Source of the DNA: Siphonodentalium dalli
Taxonomy: Eukaryota > Mollusca > Scaphopoda > Gadilida > Siphonodentaliidae
Reading direction: 5' to 3'
Assembly: GCA_032622095.1 (NCBI GenBank)
Contig: CP136065.1
Span: forward strand, 24,931,141-24,995,140
Length of the DNA: 64,000 nucleotides
In this document: piece after piece, positions 33,046-44,663 of the stretch
Numbering within the stretch: the first letter of the stretch is position 1
How the letters are laid out: each line of letters starts with the position of its first letter
Notes under the pieces: generated by a model
What the model was told of the DNA's origin: nothing
Databases searched by the model: none
The model's input: only the letters and a program-made list of their open reading frames with translations
Translations under genes and position numbers: made by a program

Positions 33046-35700
33046 AGCTCAACTTTACTTTGTAAAGTTTGAGCTATTGCCATGGCTTTGTCGTCCGTCG
33101 TCCGTGTGTGCGTGTGTGCGTGTGCGCGTGTGTGCGTGTGTGCGTGTGTACGTAACGCGTCAACAATAGAGGCTACAGGTCGTACCTTTGATCGGATCAT
33201 TATGAAATTTGTCATAGCTGTTGACATCAACATTTGTACCGGAATGATTCATTTTGGGGTCATACGGAGAAAAAAACATGGCCGCCAGCGGCCATCTTAG
33301 ATTTCAAAATTCAATCCATTAGCACGGGCTACAGGTCGTACTGTTCGTCTGATCGTCATGAAATTTGTCATGGATGTTAATATTGACATGTAGATGGGAA
33401 CGAGTAATTTTGGGGTCATTCGGCCAAAAAACATGGCCGCCAGCAGCCATCTTCGATTTTACTCTTTGCATGACTAAATCCTTTAGCACGGGCTACAGGT
33501 CGTACCTTTAGTCAGATCGTCATAAAATTTGTCATGGATGTTAACAATGACATGTAGATGGGAACGAGTCATTTTTGGGTTATTCGGGCAAAAAACATGG
33601 CCGCCACCAGCCATCTTGGATTTTACTCTTTGTATGACTAAATCCTTTAGCACGGGCTACAGGTCGTACTTTTAGTCTGATAATCATGAAATTTATCATG
33701 GCTGTTGAAATTGGAATGTAGATGGGAACGAGTCATTTTGGGGTCATTCGGACAAAAAACATGGCCGCCAGTGGCCATCTTTGTTTTCAAAATTCAATCC
33801 ATTAGCACGGGCCACAGGTCGCACTGTTCGTCTGATCGTCATGAAATTTGTCATGGATGTTAATATTGACATGTAGATGGGAACGAGTAATTTTGGGGTC
33901 ATTCGGCCCAAAAACACGGCCGCCAGCAGCCATCTTGGATTTTACTCTTTGTATGACTAAATTCTTTAGCACGGGCTACAGGTCGTACCTTTACTCTGAT
34001 CATCATCAAATTTGTCATGGATGTTAACAATGACATGTAGATTGGAACGAGTCAGTTTGGGGTCAATCGGCCAAAAAACATGGCCGCCAGCAGCCGTCAT
34101 GGATTTTACTCTTTGCATGACTAAATCCTTTAGCACGGGCTACAGGTCCTAATTTTAGTCTGATCATCATAAAATTTGTCAAGAATGTTAATAATCATAT
34201 GTAGATGGGAACGAGTCATTTTGGGGTCATTCGGCCAAAAAACATGGCCGTCAGCAGCCATCTTGGATTTTACTCTTTGTATGACTAAATCCTTTAGCAC
34301 GGGCTACAGGTCGTACCTTTAGTCTGATCATTATAAAATTTGTCATGGCTATTGATATTGGAATGTAGATGGGAACGAGTCATTTTGGGGTCATTCGGAC
34401 AAAAAACATGGCCGCCAGCGGACATCTTGGATTTCAAAATTTAATCCATTAGCACGGGCCACAGGTCGTACTGATTGTCTGATCATCATGAAATTTGTCA
34501 TGGATGATAATATTTACATGTAGATGGGAACGAGTAATTTTGGGGTCATTCGGCCAAAAAACATGGCCACCAGCAGCCATCTTAGATTTTACTCTTTGTA
34601 TGACTAAATTCTTTATCACGGGCTGCAGGTCGTACCTTTAGTCTGATCATCATAAAATTTGTCATGGATGTTAACAACGACATATAGATGGGAACAAGTT
34701 ATTTTGGGGTCAATCGGCCAAAAAACATGGTCGCCAGCAGCCATCTTGGATTTTACTCTTTGTATGACTAAATCCTTTAGCACGGGCTACAGGTTGTATC
34801 TTTAGTCTGATCATCATAAAATTTTTCATGAATGTTAATAATGACATGTATATGGGAACGAGTCATTTTGGGGTCATTCGGCCAAGAAAGATGGCCGCCA
34901 GCAGCCATCTTGGATTTTACTCTTTGTATGACTAAATCCTTTAGCACGGGCTACAGGTCGTACCTTTAGTCTGATCATCATAAAAATTTTCATGGCTGTT
35001 GAAATTGGAATGTAAATGGGAACGAGTCATTTTGGGGTCATTCGGACAAAAAACATGGCCGCCAGCGGCCATCTTGGATTTCAAAATTTAATCCATTAGC
35101 ACGGGCCACAGGTCGTACTATTCGTCTGATCATCATGAAATTTGTCCTGGATGTTAATGTTGATATGTAGATGGGAACGAGTAATTTTGGGGTCATTTGG
35201 CGAAAAAACGTGGCCACCAGCAGCCATCTTGGATTTTACTCTTTGTATGACTAAATTCTTTAGCACGGGCTACAGGTCGTACCTTTAGTCTGATCATCAT
35301 AAAATTTGTCATGGATGTTAACAATGACATGTAGATTGGAACGAGTCATTTTGGGGTCAATCGGCCAATAAACATGGCCGCCAGCAGCCATCTTGGATTT
35401 TACTCTTTGTATGACTAAATTCTTTAGCATGGGCTACAGGTCGTACCTTTAGTCTGATCGTCATAAAATTTGTTATTGATGTTAACGATGACATGTAGAT
35501 GGGAACGACTCATTTTGGGGTCATTCGGCCGAAAACATGGCCGCCAGCAGCCATCTTGGATTTTACTTTTCTCTTCATGTCTATAAACTAGTATTAGACA
35601 TTCAACTTTCCACATTCCTAATCGCTCCATTGACTGTAATATATTAAATTATTCCCTTTCCAAGTTGAGCTACAGTGTCATTGACACTTTCATTTTCTTG
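33046..35700 (+). mobile_element. Dispersed element with ~15-unit, ~163-bp tandem core
   Basis: A head segment AGCTCAACTTTACTTTGTAA (33046) is followed by a TCGTCCGTCG and TGTGCG microsatellite (33090-33151). Then come about 15 monomers (33155-35570) with TAGCACGGGCTACAGGTCGT, TCATTTTGGGGTCATTCGG, ATGGCCGCCAGC and GCCATCTTGGATTTTACTC. The tail is TTGAGCTACAGTGTCATTGAC (about 35660-35690). Monomer spacing judged from the ATGGCCGCCAG motif is 154-166 bp. Head, microsatellite, ~160-bp core and conserved tail is the architecture known for non-autonomous Helentron-like (pearl) elements in molluscs. That class assignment is inference. It lies inside TARP intron 3. Confidence 0.85.
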
Positions 35701-37046
35701 TTAACATGGCTTAAAAGTTGAAGGACATAATAAGGAACAAATTGAGTGGGGAGAAGTTAAGTCCCAAGGGGTGCAAGGGTACCAATATTAGCTCCCGGAA
35801 TACTAGTAGAACTATGACGTCGCCGGAAAATTCTTCTATTTTCGGTCGTCGGGTAGGTCAATAAAAACATGTTTTTCGTCAATTAAGCTACAAATTCACC
35901 ACTGCTATCATGGATTTTCGTAATCTACATATATTTTACTACAAAATTAGACTGGATAGCACTTGTCCGTCAAAATGAGCAACATTTGTTATTTCTTGGG
36001 GTCGATCTCCTGGACTAGAACGCAAGTGTGATTGTCAGTCTCTATATCATGTATACATGCATATGAATGATATATTAAATCATAAATATATAATTGAATT
36101 AACACTGTAATCGGTCTCTGTCATAGTTCGATTATTAGTTGCATAAATCTTTGAACCAATTTTAGTGAAATGGAAATATACAGGTCATACGTATAGGGTT
36201 GTATGCTTAATTGTGTCACCGTCTAGCATCCAACAGCCAACAGGAATATCCCAATTGTGATGGTATTCCGCAGTAGATACTAAATTATTATATTTGTCAG
36301 CTATCTTGTATCTGCCTTCAAAGGCTAATATCTTGACTAACACTCAGTTACCCGTATAGTTACACCAGGGATGTTTCTATTGTAATAATTTGCATTGTCA
36401 CTCTAGGAACCAGACCTAGCATATTATAGTAGAACTAACACTAACTGCCGATCTGTAAGAATCAGAAAAGTCTTAAACATATAGTGAAAGGCGTTTGATC
36501 ACAAGTAAGTTTGTTCATACGAAATAACAATATAAAATATGACCAGAACGAGCCACTGACTCTTTGTCCCTGGAAGTTACATATAATGCACCAATCATGA
36601 CTTTGTTCATCAACCTGATTGTCACTGATCTTCACGGCGGCCGTATTTTATGGCACAGAAATGTGAGTCTATTCCTTTCTTGAAATATTCTTGAAATATT
36701 CCAATTATCCACTCGTGACTCCGAAATCAGTGAAAAAATGCACTGTTTGTTAACAATTATTTCCGAATATCCTTTTTGAAATGTGTCCCTTGTAGTATGA
36801 GTCCATACCCTCTGGTCCGTGTGTAGTCAGCGAATACCAAGTGTGGATGGGTACGTGTAACACAGACCGTTCAGATATTTATAAAATAGAACTTTCTCTC
36901 CCGAACACCACTGAAAAGTAGCATAACGCGTGGTCCAATGCATGCTTAGTAGAATTGTTACCATGGACAATAGGGCCTACTAATTATTTCAAGCCGGGTA
37001 TATCTTGTCGGGATCAGCATTAACTCGCATACTAATCGGTGCGCGA
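35701..37046 (+). other. TARP intron 3, no features seen
   Basis: AT-rich intron sequence. I see no repeat or coding signal. Confidence 0.5.
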
Positions 37047-37446
37047 TTAACCCTTTACCCAACAGAAGGGCCCTGTGCCAATGCATTCTCTTATATATGC
37101 GAGTCGACCATAGGTCGCCTCGCATATATAAGAGAATGCATTGGCTTAACACATTAAAAATTATAAAATTGTTAAAGAATGTAAGAAAAAATGGTAAAAA
37201 GTGTTAAAAAAAGATTTTTTTTAGGCCAATGCATTCTCTTATATATGCGAGGCGACCTATGGTCGACTCGCGTATATAAGAGAATGCATTGGCACAGGGC
37301 ATAACTGTAACTATCACAATGTGGTCAAGGAGCCGGTTCCAATGATATCCATATTTGTATGGTTTTATTGAGACAGACCAAAGATATTTTAGGCTGTTGC
37401 AGCTTTATTTGGCCGGTTTTGGCCGGTTTGTTGGGTAAAGGGTTAA
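37047..37446. mobile_element. piggyBac-type MITE, family A copy 5
   Basis: TTAA lies at 37047-37050 and 37443-37446 with a 392-bp body and both hairpins. One substitution (TCGCGTATAT) lies in the last stem. It lies inside TARP intron 3, about 850 bp before the last exon. Confidence 0.92.
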
Positions 37447-38180
37447 GTCGCTCTGCAACACCATTTGCCATCGGATGATAAGTAGTAGCCTGATACATTG
37501 GTGTCGCAAAGAAGCCGAAGTTCAGAAATCAGTTCCGAAAATCATAATCTCTGGTCACTGTAGGTGCGTCGGCCTACCAAATATATAAAATTGTAATAAC
37601 TTTGGCACTAATTCGTGATATGGCGGATTGAAGTTCCGGTCTGAATTCGAAAATTGGCCAATTATCCGAAATATAACTAACAATAGAGGCACACCTGAAA
37701 ATTGCGGTTTCATTTCCGACGACATTGAACTGAAGTCGGCCGTTCGCGCTGTATGCCCCAAGATGACAAAATGATCTCTCTTCTTTTTTGTGTGTGTGCA
37801 TGTGTGGGATCTGAATGTGGCATGTTACTAAGTAACCGAGTCATTATTTGCACCCTTTTCTTTATGTTTATGAACAATGGTTCCACACATTGGGGGAACT
37901 GGTATGTCAAATGATAATGTACATGGTGTCTGAGGCCAAGATAAGCCTCCATGAATGGCGAAGCGAACTCAAATTCCGATCAGCGCGTACAAGTGATTCG
38001 TGTTTATTGGGAAAGTTTATCAGTTGATCAGGGTCCAAGATTTCCACGTGTTGTGGGTGATTTCCCGATATTTCCCCCATTCGTAAAACTGTCGTGATAT
38101 GGCCTGAAACCCAAAATAAACCAAACCAGCATTGGTTTTACTGAGAGTGTAGGCTGAATTGCATTTATCATCTTCCATTG

Positions 38181-38212
38181 CAGGATTATATATGTTAGTC
38201 AAACTGATATAT
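38181..38212 (+). pseudogene. Possible fossil duplicate of the start of the last TARP exon
   Basis: CAGGATTATATATGTTAGTC followed by AAACTGATAT closely parallels the true acceptor and exon start, CAGGTCTATGTACGTTAGTT followed by GGACTGATAT, 116 bp downstream. About three quarters of 30 positions agree by eye, including the CAGG splice junction. Similarity fades afterwards. It may be the remnant of a tandem exon duplication or chance. Confidence 0.35.
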
Positions 38213-38299
38213 CATGTAATCTACATTGAATTTCTGTTTCTGTTAGCCGCACATATATGCCGTATAATGCCTGTAATGATTTATATGTTTCTGTTTCAG

Positions 38300-38817
38300 G
38301 TCTATGTACGTTAGTTGGACTGATATTGTATATAGGCAGCATAACAGAGGAAGCCGGAAATAAAGAAAAGGCTTCCGGTGCGGACACGCCTAAATTTAGT
38401 TATTCGTACGGATCGTCGTTTATTCTTGCCGTAGGTTCTTTCGTTCTAACGGAATTATCTGGTGTTTTCTCCGTTTATTTGTACATATCGCGTCAAAAGC
38501 AGATGCAACGAAAAAAGACGCGCCATCCTTTGAAATCGGAGCCCAACGAGAGACCAAATCATCTAAAATGCAAAAAGAATAGAACCAGAAATCGGGACAG
38601 ATCGCATTCTCGCGAGCGGTCACGAGATAATTCTGTTAGTCGATCTGAGAGTTATTTTACCTATACACCCGTGTCGGACACATCGCATGAACTCAGTAAC
38701 TATATGTTCGCGAGAGAGATGTCCGGTAATACAGTTATGACTACAGCAGAGACTCACACACCAAAGGAGAACTCGAACCCTGCAGTAGATTTCTTGCCAC
38801 GATCAACGCCAGTTTGA
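38300..38817 (+). CDS. CACNG: TARP / CACNG last exon (TM3-TM4, cytoplasmic tail, PDZ ligand)
   Basis: Acceptor TGTTTCTGTTTCAG precedes the exon, and TGA is at 38815-38817; 172 residues counting the split Gly. Residues 1-14 finish TM3 (GLCTLVGLILYIGS), 15-32 are a hydrophilic loop, and 33-38 contain FSYSYG. Residues 39-63 are TM4 with conserved SF..E..GV spacing, followed by IS-R-Q-KQ. The tail starts with a Lys/Arg cluster, then an Arg/Ser-rich stretch (DRSHSRERSRDNSVSRSES) and ends -RSTPV. Vertebrate type I TARPs have SYSYG, E-x-x-GV, I-x-R-x-KQ, a Ser/Arg phosphorylation region and a terminal -TTPV that binds PSD-95-type PDZ domains. All have counterparts here. The predicted role is an auxiliary subunit controlling trafficking and gating of AMPA-type glutamate receptors. 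A CACNG member acting on calcium channels is the alternative, but the PDZ end favours a TARP. Confidence 0.95.
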
Positions 38818-39278
38818 TGCCAGGTTCATCTTTAAATAATATCTTGCGTTCCCTTTGTGTTATCAATCACGTTTTATCGTGCACTGCATTCACATTTTTT
38901 GACAGACGTCGCCTGTGAACTACCAGATGTTTGCGATTTGCGTTGCTGTGGGTGTGTGAATGGATTGTACGTCTGTGTGTTTTTTGTGTGTTCCAGGTGC
39001 ATGATTCCAAAGAATATTGAGATGGTTGTCACATTGTGTCATGAATCACTTACCAAAAAAATATGAGTTGAGAGTACATATCATTTTGTTTCTTGAATGC
39101 ATAAAAGCGCCAAGTGTCAATATTGTACACTGTAAATGGGGTGCCTATGCTTTGAAGGGACATGTTGTATGTTACCAATGTTCCAACTTGAAATAGTCTA
39201 TCCACGACTGTTCATTGACTACATTTCTGGTCGTCGACTCTGACGATGACATGAACTCATATAACGCATGCAAAGAAC
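38818..39278 (+). other. TARP 3' UTR and downstream flank
   Basis: No clear AATAAA is present in the first 450 bp; the closest is GCATAAAAG near 39100. The frame 38857-39066 has no motif. Confidence 0.4.
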
Positions 39279-39746
39279 ATTTGTGACCCGCCAAATGAAA
39301 TCCAGTCGTAAGTCGGGATTTGTTTTACCCTGTGCCAATGCATTCTCTTATATATGCGAGTCGACCACAGGTCGCCTCGCATATATAAGAGAATGCATTG
39401 GCCTAACAATTTTTTATCATTTGTTTTTAATAAATGTTTCTTAAAATTTTTAGGACATAAAATAAAAAAACATCCATTACCCCGCAGGGAGCCCCACACA
39501 TATATAGAAACATATAGATGAGTGTTGTCTGCTCATGTATGTCTGGGGCTCTGTGTGGGTGAAATTATAATTTTTTTAAAGAATACAAGAAAAAATTATT
39601 AAAATTGTAAAAAAATGTTAGGCCAATGCATTCTCTTATATATGCGAGGCGACCTATGGTCGACTCGCATATATAAGAGAATGCATTGGCACAGGGTAAA
39701 ATAAATCCCGACTTACGACTGGATTTGATATGGCGGGTCACATTTT
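39279..39746. mobile_element. Twin-hairpin MITE with non-piggyBac ends
   Basis: The core is the same pair of inverse hairpins as family A (39333-39399 and 39621-39687). The ends, however, are TGTGACCCGCCAAATGAAAT and its reverse complement, with a shared GTCGTAAGTCGGGATTT segment. No TTAA flanks are present. A different spacer between the hairpins includes a CCCCACACATATATAGAAAC / CAGAGCCCC-like hairpin. Confidence 0.85.
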
Positions 39747-40372
39747 GTCTAAACGACGAATCTATGTTCCTATGTATATCGCATGCATGAACTTCCATTC
39801 CGTAAACACATTCTTATAAAAGTCATCGTTCTCTGCGGAATCATTAATCTGACGAGATATAGTTCATTCCAAAATACATTTGCATTTACAAATTGACCAT
39901 TTAAGACCGGGTTGAACGTTTTAGTTTACACCCATGTACTTTTAACGGCGAAGATGGAATGAGAATATTCGATGCCAACGTCCGAACCAAAGGAAGTGCT
40001 ATACGTTATATTCACCGGAGTGAGCGCGATTCTGTGACGTATCAAAAATTCCAGTGCCATATACATGGATCATTACGGCCGCAAGCGATGCAACCTAAGC
40101 TCACGCCAGAAAAAAGTGCTATCAAGATTCAGTTCGAAACTGCATCACAAAGCTATATGCGAACGTGATAGGACAGATGTCTTTGGTCGTAACGCTGGTG
40201 GCAAAGAAAGCATTGTTTTGTTATGAGTGTAAAATCCACACATCTATCCCATCATCATGTAGTCGCCACGTGAAGTATTATGTTACTGGACTGCGAAATA
40301 TATTACATGACTGTGATCCTTCCTCTACTGTTATCATAGTCATATGCATGCTTTAAAAGTGAGAAAGGCATC

Positions 40373-40771
40373 GACTGTGGCCGAATAGGTCACTCTCACC
40401 GGTTTTCTGTGATAAAGTTACCCAGGTTCATAAATGTGTGATAAAGTTACCCACGTTGGAGAGAATTGTGACAAAGTTACCCAGGTTAAGCAAATCTCAC
40501 AATATCAACTCGAGTTAAAAGTGACAGAGGGAAATATTGTTCAGTTTTGGCAAGTAATAGCCCTTATTAAGCATAAATTAAGACATATTAGTACTGTAGT
40601 TCGCCATTTTGATCGCAAAAATGAATAATTTGTTGCTAAACACGAGATGTTATTAACCTGGGTAACTTTATCACAATCCTCTCCAACCTGGGTAACTTTA
40701 TCACAATTCCAGGAACCTGGGTAACTTTATCACAGAAAACCGATGAGAGTGACCTATTCAGATCCACTGTG
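40373..40771. mobile_element. Inverted-repeat element J with iterated arms
   Basis: The ends are GACTGTGGCCGAATAGGTCA and TGACCTATTCAGATCCACTG. Each ~105-bp arm holds three direct copies of GTGATAAAGTTACCCAGGTT (left) or the reverse complement (right). The frame 40434-40628 is derived from these iterations. Confidence 0.88.
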
Positions 40772-41263
40772 GGTACATGCAAATAGTTATGAATGTATGT
40801 AAAACAACTATCAACAAGTACATGAGGAAATAGATTAACTTTTTATAAATTTTCATTATTAATAAATTCCCAATAACGAGACTATTTCGAAATAATTATT
40901 ATGTAAACAAAGCTATTTATTACCGATTATCGTCCAATATGCCAATAAATAACTAACTCCAAACAAAACGTAAAGGTTTATATCAGGAACGGTCAAAGCA
41001 TTGAAAAATAAAAATTCAGACTAACATATTTAATTGCTGCTCCGATCAGCGATCTTTGCTGTCAAATCGCAGTTACTGTTTAAATAAGAGTGGTTTCAAC
41101 GTATTAAATATCGTTATTGGAGAATAAATTATACTGAAAATAGGAACAAAGTCTATCTATTTTCCCACGTTCTTACCGACGTCCATGGTATCACATCTAC
41201 ACACTGCGAAGGAGTTACATCCCTTTAATGGCGCCCATCAGAATTTATACCATAAATCGACGT

Positions 41264-41509
41264 TTACGTTTCCATGACAATAGCTTCCTGAAGTTTTGCG
41301 AAAGCACGGCGTCAATGCATTCTCTTATATATGTGAGTCGCCCATATATGACGCCCGCATATATAAGATAATGCATTGGCCTAACGATATATACCTTGAT
41401 CTTGTAAGCAAGGGCATTCCTGTGGGAGACTCACATGCATATAGAGAGAATGCACTGGCACATGGTCTTTCAAGCTGAACCAGCGCAGCTCCAGTAATAA
41501 AAGGGTTAA
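41264..41509. mobile_element. piggyBac-type MITE, family B copy
   Basis: The left end CGTTTCCATGACAATAGCTTCC follows TTTA (TTAA mutated). The right end AGCTCCAGTAATAAAAGGG runs into TTAA 41506-41509. It contains two degenerate hairpin modules, and the frames 41296-41478 and 41325-41555 run over them. Confidence 0.7.
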
Positions 41510-41793
41510 CGATGAAAGCCATATGGCATTTCAAGATACGTTCACAAACTGGCAAGTTTACACGGTATGTTTTACAGGCATTTGGTTGTAGAAAGCCATA
41601 TAATGAACGGAACCTTGCTTATAAAATGCATCTGTATACAACATCTAACTACATGAGAAGTTAAATCTCTGTAGTTCAACCTATAGCTACAAAACTTTGC
41701 CTGAAAATAATATGAATAGTTCCGTTCATATTATGGCATCATATGGTTTTCTACGATGACATGCCTGCAAAACATTCCGTGCAAACTTTCGGT

Positions 41794-42193
41794 TTAACCC
41801 TTTACCCAACAGAAGGGCCCTGTGCCAATGCATTCTCTTATATATGCGAGTCGACCATAGGTCGCCTCGCATATATAAGAGAATGCATTGGCTTAACACA
41901 TTAAAAATTATAAAATTGTTAAAGAATGTAAGAAAAAATGGTAAAAAGTGTTAAAGAAAGATTTTTTTTAGGCCAATGCATTCTCTTATATATGCGAGGC
42001 GACCTATGGTCGACTCGCATATATAAGAGAATGCATTGGCACAGGGCATAACTGTAACTACCACAATGTGGTCAAGGAGCCGATTCCAATGATATCCATA
42101 TTTGTATGGTTCTATTGAGACAGACCGAAGATATTTTAGGCTGTTGAAGCTTTATTTGGCCGGTTTTGGCCGGTTTGTTGGGTAAAGGGTTAA
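41794..42193. mobile_element. piggyBac-type MITE, family A copy 6
   Basis: TTAA lies at 41794-41797 and 42190-42193 with a 392-bp body and both hairpins intact. Nearly identical to copies 1 and 5. Confidence 0.92.
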
Positions 42194-42540
42194 AGCCTGA
42201 AGTTATGCTCGCTTTCTTTTCACCCCGTTACAGAGATCAGACGATCGCAATAGATGCGTTAAATAATTGTAACACAGAAAGAACCATTCAAGTCACATAA
42301 TGTAGAAAAAGCAGGTCTCGACTATTATTCAGGATGGGGAAATAAAGAGCGTTTCGCATTAGGGTATTCCTCATATGGCAACAATAAAGAGCGGTTGTCT
42401 CCCCAATGTGCGAAGCATTGAAAAATGCTGGAACTTTGGCAATTTTTTGCAGAGTATCTATCGATATGTCGAACCATCGTTCATTATTAATTTATTACAA
42501 AGATATTATTTGGATGTGCAAATTAGATATACCACCCGTT

Positions 42541-42782
42541 CAACACTTTCTTTACTAAATAATACTCATTTACGAGTAGTACTCCTGAGGAAATGTTTAG
42601 ATAATAAGGTCGTTTACCGTATTATCTGAATATTTCCCTCCGTTAAATATGAATCATTGTATACTTGTGTTATCTGTCGTCTGCTTACATTTCCTGAACA
42701 TCCCTCCAGATGAATAATATACCATTCCAAGGTATACGTTTATAACTGATGGAAGATTCCATTTAGTATAGAAACGGGTTCA
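42541..42782. mobile_element. Family S element, short copy
   Basis: The left end is AACACTTTCTTTACTAAAT and the right end ATTTAGTATAGAAACGGGTT. CATCCCTCCAGATGAATAAT near the right end recurs in the 45.3 kb copy. Upstream, 42340-42400 contains ATAAAGAGCG motifs related to family H. Confidence 0.6.
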
Positions 42783-43261
42783 AGCGCATTCCTGGCCTAA
42801 TATTATTCTCATTGTTTGATTTTGAAAGTTATTGTTGAGTCTTCGTAATATCATGTGTACGACTAACGTAATTGCTTGTAATTAATTGGTCTCAGCACTT
42901 TATCACACATTTGATGTCAATCGGATGGTAAAACCATAAATATGTGCACAAAGCTATCGAGCTCGATGGTGTGTCGTTTGAACATTCAATTTCAAACGAG
43001 ATACTCACTTTCTTGTAGTGATCTTGTCTAAGACTTAACCCTTTCAGTACCAGGGGCCGATGTCATCGGCCCTAATTTACGGTGTTTTGGGTTAATTTTG
43101 TTTTGGGTATGCTTAAGCATGCTATAGCGAATTTAAAAACAAACTGGATAAAACCTTAGGGGCATGTTATAACTCAAAACTATCACCAAGTATTCATAGT
43201 AGTAATTTCGATGCCCATGAAAAACGTAAAATTCTCTGGCACTAAACCTACAAAATAACTT

Positions 43262-43734
43262 AAAGGTACTCAATCCGATAAAACTCCTCTCAATTACTAT
43301 TTCAATGGCTTCGGGGGTCAAAAATATTTGATTCGAGTCGAGGAAGTCACCCATCAAAGCTCAGATTTGTTAGATATCGATTTTAGAAATCTATTATTTT
43401 TCATTATCGGGAATACTATCTGGCCCAGAACTCAGTCAAAATTGCGTTAACATTACCACTTGATTTTAGAGTTATCCATCCTTGTCTGTTTGAATAGATT
43501 TGGAGTACACATCCAGAGCAGATTACGGCAGTTATTAGTACTCATCTCGAGTTAATAACAAATTTCAAAATTCAATATCTAATAACTCTGAGCTTTGTTT
43601 GATGGGTTCCTCGACTCGAATCAAATATTTTTTACCCCCAAAGCCAAAGAAATAGTAATATAGGACACTCTGATCGGATTGTTGTTGTTGGAATCTGTTG
43701 AGATGGGGACCCTCTTTACGGATTGAGTACCTTT
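43262..43734. mobile_element. Family D inverted-repeat element, copy 1
   Basis: The ends are AAAGGTACTCAATCCGAT and GGATTGAGTACCTTT. The arms contain GGCTTCGGGGGTCAAAAATA and its inverse. Other copies are at 52503-52937 and (left end only) 59353-59435. Confidence 0.8.
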
Positions 43735-43890
43735 AACTAAGTCTGTTAAAGAATATAAGAAAAAATTATTAAAATTGTAAAAAATTGTAAAAAATAATAA
43801 CAAATTATGAAAAATTGTTAGGCCAATGCAATCTCTTATATATGCGATGCGACCTATCGTTGACTCGCATATATAGAGGATATGAAATGA

Positions 43891-44010
43891 GTGTTTCTCT
43901 CATATGATATTTATGAAACGAGTCTAAGAATTTTCAGTTTTCTCGAGCCTCCGGCGAGTGAAAACTGAAAATTCGTGACGAGTTTCATAAATATCATATG
44001 AGAGAAACAC
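43891..44010. repeat. 120-bp palindrome
   Basis: GTGTTTCTCTCATATGATAT is matched by ATATCATATGAGAGAAACAC at the other end. Pairing continues through TTTATGAAACGAGT and TTTTCAGTTTTC to a GAGCCTCCGGCGAG loop. It appears inserted in family C. Confidence 0.9.
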
Positions 44011-44663
44011 GAATTACATATTCTATTTATCATATATCACCTATAAATTGATTATGATGTCCAAAACGCACACAAATCACTAAATAGCTATATGACATCG
44101 GCAGCAAAAGGTTAATGTGACGTCACTTCATTGCACCGGAAGCCCAATTACACCTGGTGAACTAGCAAAAATAATATGCACGCGAAGATATAGTGCGCTA
44201 TTCTGTTCTCAGTTTGTGACATTATATCGTATGTTTATTAGATAAATACGAATTACATATTCTATTTATCATATAACAATGTCAAAAACTATATATTTCA
44301 AGATTATAATTGCGAGAATTTCGGCATCGCGTTGATTCGTGTATTTGACGCGCACGAATTTGACCTGCATTTAGTCAGAGATGTGGCTCGGCCCCCGGCT
44401 GCCATTCAGCCAATCAGAACACACTTTTTGTCAACAAACCAATCAAATTATCGGAATGTGATATGAATTAGTAATTGATATCAAATTGATTTATGACATA
44501 GTTTCCAACGTAAATAATAATTGAGTCATATGATAAATAAGGGTATGCATTGGCACAGGGTATATGGGTTGATACAAAAATCGGACTTGGCACTGAAAGG
44601 GTTAAAACATTGAGTTGCTGTCGCCATTACACCAACCGATCTAAAGTGGTAATCGTACACGGT

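Larger units (their letters stand above)
43035..44605. mobile_element. piggyBac-type element, family C, long copy
   Basis: A 1,563-bp body lies between TTAA 43035-43038 and TTAA 44602-44605. The ends are CCCTTTCAGTACCAGGGGCC and GGACTTGGCACTGAAAGGG. A near-perfect palindrome GGGCCGATGTCATCGGCCC lies at 43058-43076. Nested inside are family D (43262-43734), a half twin-hairpin module (43820-43880) and a 120-bp palindrome (43891-44010). No transposase frame was found. A 110-bp relative with the same right end is at 49197-49314. Confidence 0.8.

Noticed and set aside
33082-33300. Frames across the TGTGCG microsatellite
   Set aside because: Low-complexity Val/Cys/Ala peptides produced by the simple repeat.
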